Below are positions 60,423-64,000 of a stretch of 64,000 bases of DNA, piece by piece. Source of the stretch: Adenanthera pavonina (taxonomy: Eukaryota > Streptophyta > Magnoliopsida > Fabales > Fabaceae). Location of the stretch: assembly GCA_026686845.1 (NCBI GenBank), contig JAIVEN010000004.1:17454827-17518826 (forward strand). Direction: 5' to 3'. The notes under the pieces are model-generated. The model ran no database searches. It was not told the origin of the DNA and worked only from the letters and a program-made list of their open reading frames with translations. The translations under genes and the position numbers were made by a program. Within the stretch, counting starts at the first letter, position 1. Each line of letters opens with the position of its first letter.

Positions 60423-62079
60423 TGTTAAATCAAGTGTTTTGATGATTTCAAACCAACTTTCTAGAGCTTAAAGAGAAGATATCAAAGGTGCACAAATGAT
60501 TTCAAGTGGAGAAATTCAAGAAAAACTAGCACAAGAATAGATATAGAATCTACAGTTATGTTTAAATTGAGTAAAAGACTTTGAATTGGCAAAAAGATGT
60601 TTTAAAACGATGATTCTATGTTAATCCATGGAATATTTGAAAAACACCCACGAACAAACAAAGTTTGAAATGTTTATACTGATATGCTGTTTTGAAAATT
60701 TGAACTTTGGCTTTGGAAATTCAAATTTCGTATTGAAAATGAACAAGTCTGAAAAGAGCCTTCTCTGACAGACGAACTTTGACTGCAGAAATTTGAATTT
60801 TGAATCTTGTCTGAAAAGGACCTTCCCTGATAGACGAACTTTGGCTTTTGAAAATTCAAATTTCAAACCAAATACAACTTATGAAAAATGAAAATTTTGT
60901 CTGAGGATATGTCAAAGTTCATGTGAAAACTGAGTTTGGAAAGAGCATCAAAATGGCACACTGACAGATGAATTTTGAACATGAAAATTCAAATTTCAGA
61001 AACAAAGCTTGTGAGTCTGTTATGATGATATATTGACATACGAATGATAGTATTCAGAAATCCAAGCTTTGAAATAAGTCTAAAAAGAGGCCTCTCTGAC
61101 AGACGAACTTTGCATTTTGAAAATTCGAATTCGAATAAATGAACTATTGTGCCATATTAAACTGCCATCTAACAGATGAATTTTTTGGTATCAAAATTCG
61201 AATTTCGAAGGCACTGTAGCAAAATGGAACAACTATTCATACTTTCCAGAAGAACCTTAAACTTAAAAATTCGTATATTCCAACATAGAAACATTTTTCA
61301 AAGATCAAAATTCGAACTTGGCTTTATGACAGACAAACTTTGAATGTTCAATGTTAAAGTTTTTAGCCTTTGATCTCTGCGAAATTCATTTGTTGACTAA
61401 CCAAAATTTGAACTTTGGATGTCAGAAGCATTAAATGCAGTTGGTGAATGGATAGTTTTCAAAGTAACCATTGGGTAACTTCTCCAACGGATAAATTTTG
61501 TCTCTAACGTATAGTTAAGACCTAAATCTATAAATATAACATCATTTGAAGTTATGGATAATGATTTTTACATTGTATATACTGAAACTCTACTAAATCA
61601 TCAACTTAAAGTCTCTTACTCTCACATACTTCATTCTTTGTACTCCAACTTTCATATACACTCTTATTAAGAGAGTTTATCCATTGTAAATAATCTTATC
61701 TTCATCTGGAAGAAAGATTTTCTTGTAATGGGATATCACAAGGGATTGGGTAAGTACTTAGCTATAGTGCAAAGAAAGAAAGTGTGAGCTCTAAAAACAG
61801 AGTATCATAGCTGAATTGTAGCATTTGCAAGAAGCCCACGGAATACTTGCAAGATAGTGGAAAATCTCAAGTGATGGCTTGAAGACTGGACATAGGTCAA
61901 AATTGAGAGACCGAACTAGGATAAACATCTGTGTCTTCCCTTCTCAATTACTACTTTTACTTGTTATTCACTTATACTCTATTTTACTGTCACATTTGCT
62001 TTCTTCACTTTATTCACATTTTGCAGAAAATTTTAATCTTCTCAATTCACCCCCTCTTGGGAAATCAGCATATCTAACA
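60423..62079 (+). mobile_element. 5' LTR of element F
   Basis: It starts TGTTAAATCAAGTG and ends ATATCTAACA; its 1657 bp match the full-length B 3' LTR (1658 bp). The palindrome and CAGACGAA motifs are retained, and TATAAATA lies at 61529-61536. Confidence 0.93.
61529..61536 (+). promoter_or_regulatory. TATA box of the F 5' LTR
   Basis: TATAAATA occurs in the context AATCTATAAATATAACATC, the same as at 17789. It is an intact core promoter upstream of the F gag. Confidence 0.65.
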
Positions 62080-62081
62080 AG

Positions 62082-62093
62082 TGGTATCAGAGC
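62082..62093 (+). other. Primer binding site of element F
   Basis: TGGTATCAGAGC is a perfect match to the plant initiator-Met PBS, two bases after the LTR end. Confidence 0.93.
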
Positions 62094-62134
62094 TTGGATT
62101 CCCAAATAAAGAATTTAAAAGTTCGGGAAGAACA

Positions 62135-63945
62135 ATGGCTGGCCTTGGAGAGAGTATACTACCAGAGGCAAACAATACAAATAGACCACCAGGCTTCAGT
62201 GGAGAGCACTATGGATACTGGAAGATGAGAATGCAAATCTATCTCCAGTCCATTGATCTAGACATATGGTCAGTCATCCAGAAGGGAGATTTTGTCCCAA
62301 TGACATTGCAGGATGATGGGAAGTACAGAGAGAAGCCAGAGGCCGAATGGAACGAGGAAGATAGGAGAAGAGTCTTACTTTCAAAGCAAAACACTGCCTG
62401 GTCAGTGCATTGAATCAAGACGAATTCTACAGGGTCTCATAACGCTCCACAGCCAAGGATATGTGGGACACCCTTGAAATCGCTCATGAAGGAACCACTA
62501 GAGTTAGAGAAAACAAATTGAACTCCTGTACAGGAGAATACAAGAGCTTCAGAATAGTTAAAGGAGAGAGTATCAAAGAACTACAAAAGAGATTCACCCT
62601 CATTGTGAATCAATTGAAAAGTCTTGGCAAGGAGTACACTCAGACAGAAAAGGTCAGAATGATCCTCAGAGCTCTTCCTCTGGAATGACAACCCAAAGTA
62701 ATAGCAATAGAGGAAGCCAAAGAAGAGTCAATGGCATCTATCACAGCTCTCTTCGATAGCCTCGAAGAATATGAAGGAAAGATTAAGGCTCTTAAGGAGG
62801 TAGGACAAGACAGAAAGAAGAAGGGTCTTGCTCTGAAAGCTGGTGAGGAGAAAGAAAAAGAATCTAATGATGAAGATGAGTTAGATCAAGAAACTCTTGC
62901 TATGATGGTCAAAAAATTTGGAAGATTTTACAACAAGAAAAGAAACAAGAAATTCTTCAAGAAAGGAGTAGTTGGAGATAGTAAGAGAGAAGGAAAAGAA
63001 CCTGTCACTTGCTACAAGTGTAAGAAGCAGGGACATATGAAATGGGATTGTCCACAATTCCTCAAGAAGTAAGAGAAAGAAAAGAAAGCTGCAAACAAAG
63101 GCAAGAAGAAAAGAGCGTACATCTCATCAATCTGGGGTAACAGCTCAGATGAAGATGAGATTGCCAACATCTGTCCAATGGCACTTGTATCCAAAGAAGC
63201 TGAAATCCCATCCAATAATGATCAGGAAGATGAGGTATATGAATCTAAACCTTCCTATTCTGAATTACTGGATGCATTTCATGAATTGCATGATGAGTTC
63301 ATTAAGACTTCCAAAGAACTCAAACAAGCTAAGAGAAAGATTAACAAGTTAGAAGCTCAGCATAATATTTCTAAGACTACTTATCTGCATATTGCTAAAT
63401 CTGCTTGCTAAAAATCATATATAGAATTAAAGCAAACCAATGACTATCTGGTGAAAAGCATGTCTAGACTTACTAAAGGAAAAGATATATTATTTGCTTT
63501 AATGGGAAGTCAGAGAATAACACAGGGAAAGGCTAGACTTGGCTATGACCCTTGTGTAGTAAAAGAAAAGATTAGGAAGAAAAATCAAAATGTGTATATG
63601 AGACATTTTGTGCATGCTAGTGGCAATAAAAAGAAAGATCATATTTCACGACATATTGAATCCTATCATCAACCAAAGCATGTAAAACAAAAATATTATC
63701 TGCATTGCTTTCTTCCTACATTTCAATCCAGCAGTCCCTTTGCCACCTGTCACTTCTGTAACAAGAAGGGACATATTTCTAGTTCATGTGATTTAAAGAA
63801 AAATGAACTTGACAAGAAGGCTAAATAGATTCCCAAAGGTACATCTGTATCTAGGGAGAATACTACTAACAGAAAAGGACCCAATCAAATTTGGGTACCT
63901 AAAAAGAAAATATGAACTTTGTCTTGCAGGTTTGTCTTAAAGCTA
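62135..63945 (+). pseudogene. Element F gag
   Basis: The ATG at 62135 opens MAGLGESILPEANN. A 4-nt loss near 62380 shifts the frame. The second frame then holds through 63825, with stops at 62440, 62686, 63070, 63409 and 63826, each a single base away from the residue in B. The domain order is the central gag domain, an acidic patch, the first zinc knuckle CYKCKKQGHMKWDC (about 63010-63051), a coiled-coil region, and the second knuckle CHFCNKKGHISSSC (about 63750-63791). This is the least damaged gag in the window. Confidence 0.9.
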
Positions 63946-64000
63946 GAAAAAGCAATAAATGGTATTTAGACTGTGCCTACTCAAGTCATATGAGTGGTAA
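63946..64000 (+). pseudogene. Element F protease start (cut by window edge)
   Basis: The reading WYLDCAYSSHMSG corresponds to WYMDSACSSHMTG of B. The Ser after the catalytic Asp is Cys here. The gene continues outside the window. Confidence 0.7.

Larger units (their letters stand above)
60423..64000 (+). mobile_element. Sirevirus element F, plus strand, 5' part only
   Basis: The 5' LTR, PBS, gag and first bases of the protease are in the window; the rest runs off the right edge. LTR ends and gag are closest to B and S1. The five bases before it, TTAAC (60418-60422), are the predicted target duplication. Confidence 0.92.

Noticed and set aside
1649..62093. tRNA-like sequences at the PBS sites
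   Set aside because: Only 12 bases match the 3' end of initiator tRNA. There is no cloverleaf, so these are primer sites and not tRNA genes.

Overview
The window looks like repeat-rich nuclear DNA from a flowering plant, most likely a eudicot with a large AT-rich genome. The signs are nested LTR retrotransposons primed by initiator-methionine tRNA, Sirevirus-type copia elements with an env-like third gene, Stowaway- and hAT-like miniature elements, and one intron-containing plant receptor kinase gene. No bacterial, organellar, CRISPR, rRNA or tRNA gene features were seen. The species cannot be named from the sequence.

Left block (1-21730): an old Ty1/copia Sirevirus-like element A, plus strand, whose 5' LTR is cut by the window edge. 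It has lost its whole pol region. Three later insertions sit in it. S1 (2406-4055) is an antisense solo LTR with target-site duplication (TSD) GATAC. B (6119-18337) is a near-complete Sirevirus with TSD ATAAT. T1 (18928-21325) is a long solo LTR with TSD AGTTG. B carries gag, protease, integrase, reverse transcriptase, RNase H, an env-like ORF, primer binding site (PBS) and polypurine tract (PPT). All its genes are broken by stops, its 5' LTR has lost about 585 bp including the promoter, and a 990-bp solo LTR (Y, TSD GTGTG) splits its gag.

Middle block (21731-34860): the only apparently intact host gene. It is a minus-strand LRR receptor-like kinase of the FLS2/EFR/Xa21 type (subfamily XII, non-RD kinase), 31230-23272, in six exons. 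All splice junctions were derived from the sequence; they join into an uninterrupted 1105-residue reading frame. Its introns hold a Stowaway MITE and a solo-LTR-like fragment. A probable Helitron 3' end lies downstream, and AT-rich intergenic sequence lies upstream.

Right block (34860-64000): a minus-strand Ty3/gypsy element G (gag, protease, pol start; RT to integrase deleted) hosts solo LTR T2 (35660-39290), which itself hosts a 552-bp hAT-like element with an 8-bp TSD. The long 5' LTR of G hosts a minus-strand Sirevirus E (from 44861). E hosts solo LTRs T3 (52898-55910, TSD GAAAC) and T4 (from 58464). T4 is interrupted by a plus-strand Sirevirus F (from 60423) of the same family as B and S1, which runs off the right edge. 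G, E, T4 and F are thus four levels of nesting, and none of G, E, T4 or F is closed on its right side within the window.

The retroelement genes are fossils: most stops look like C-to-T or G-to-A changes. The receptor kinase is the only locus expected to be expressed.
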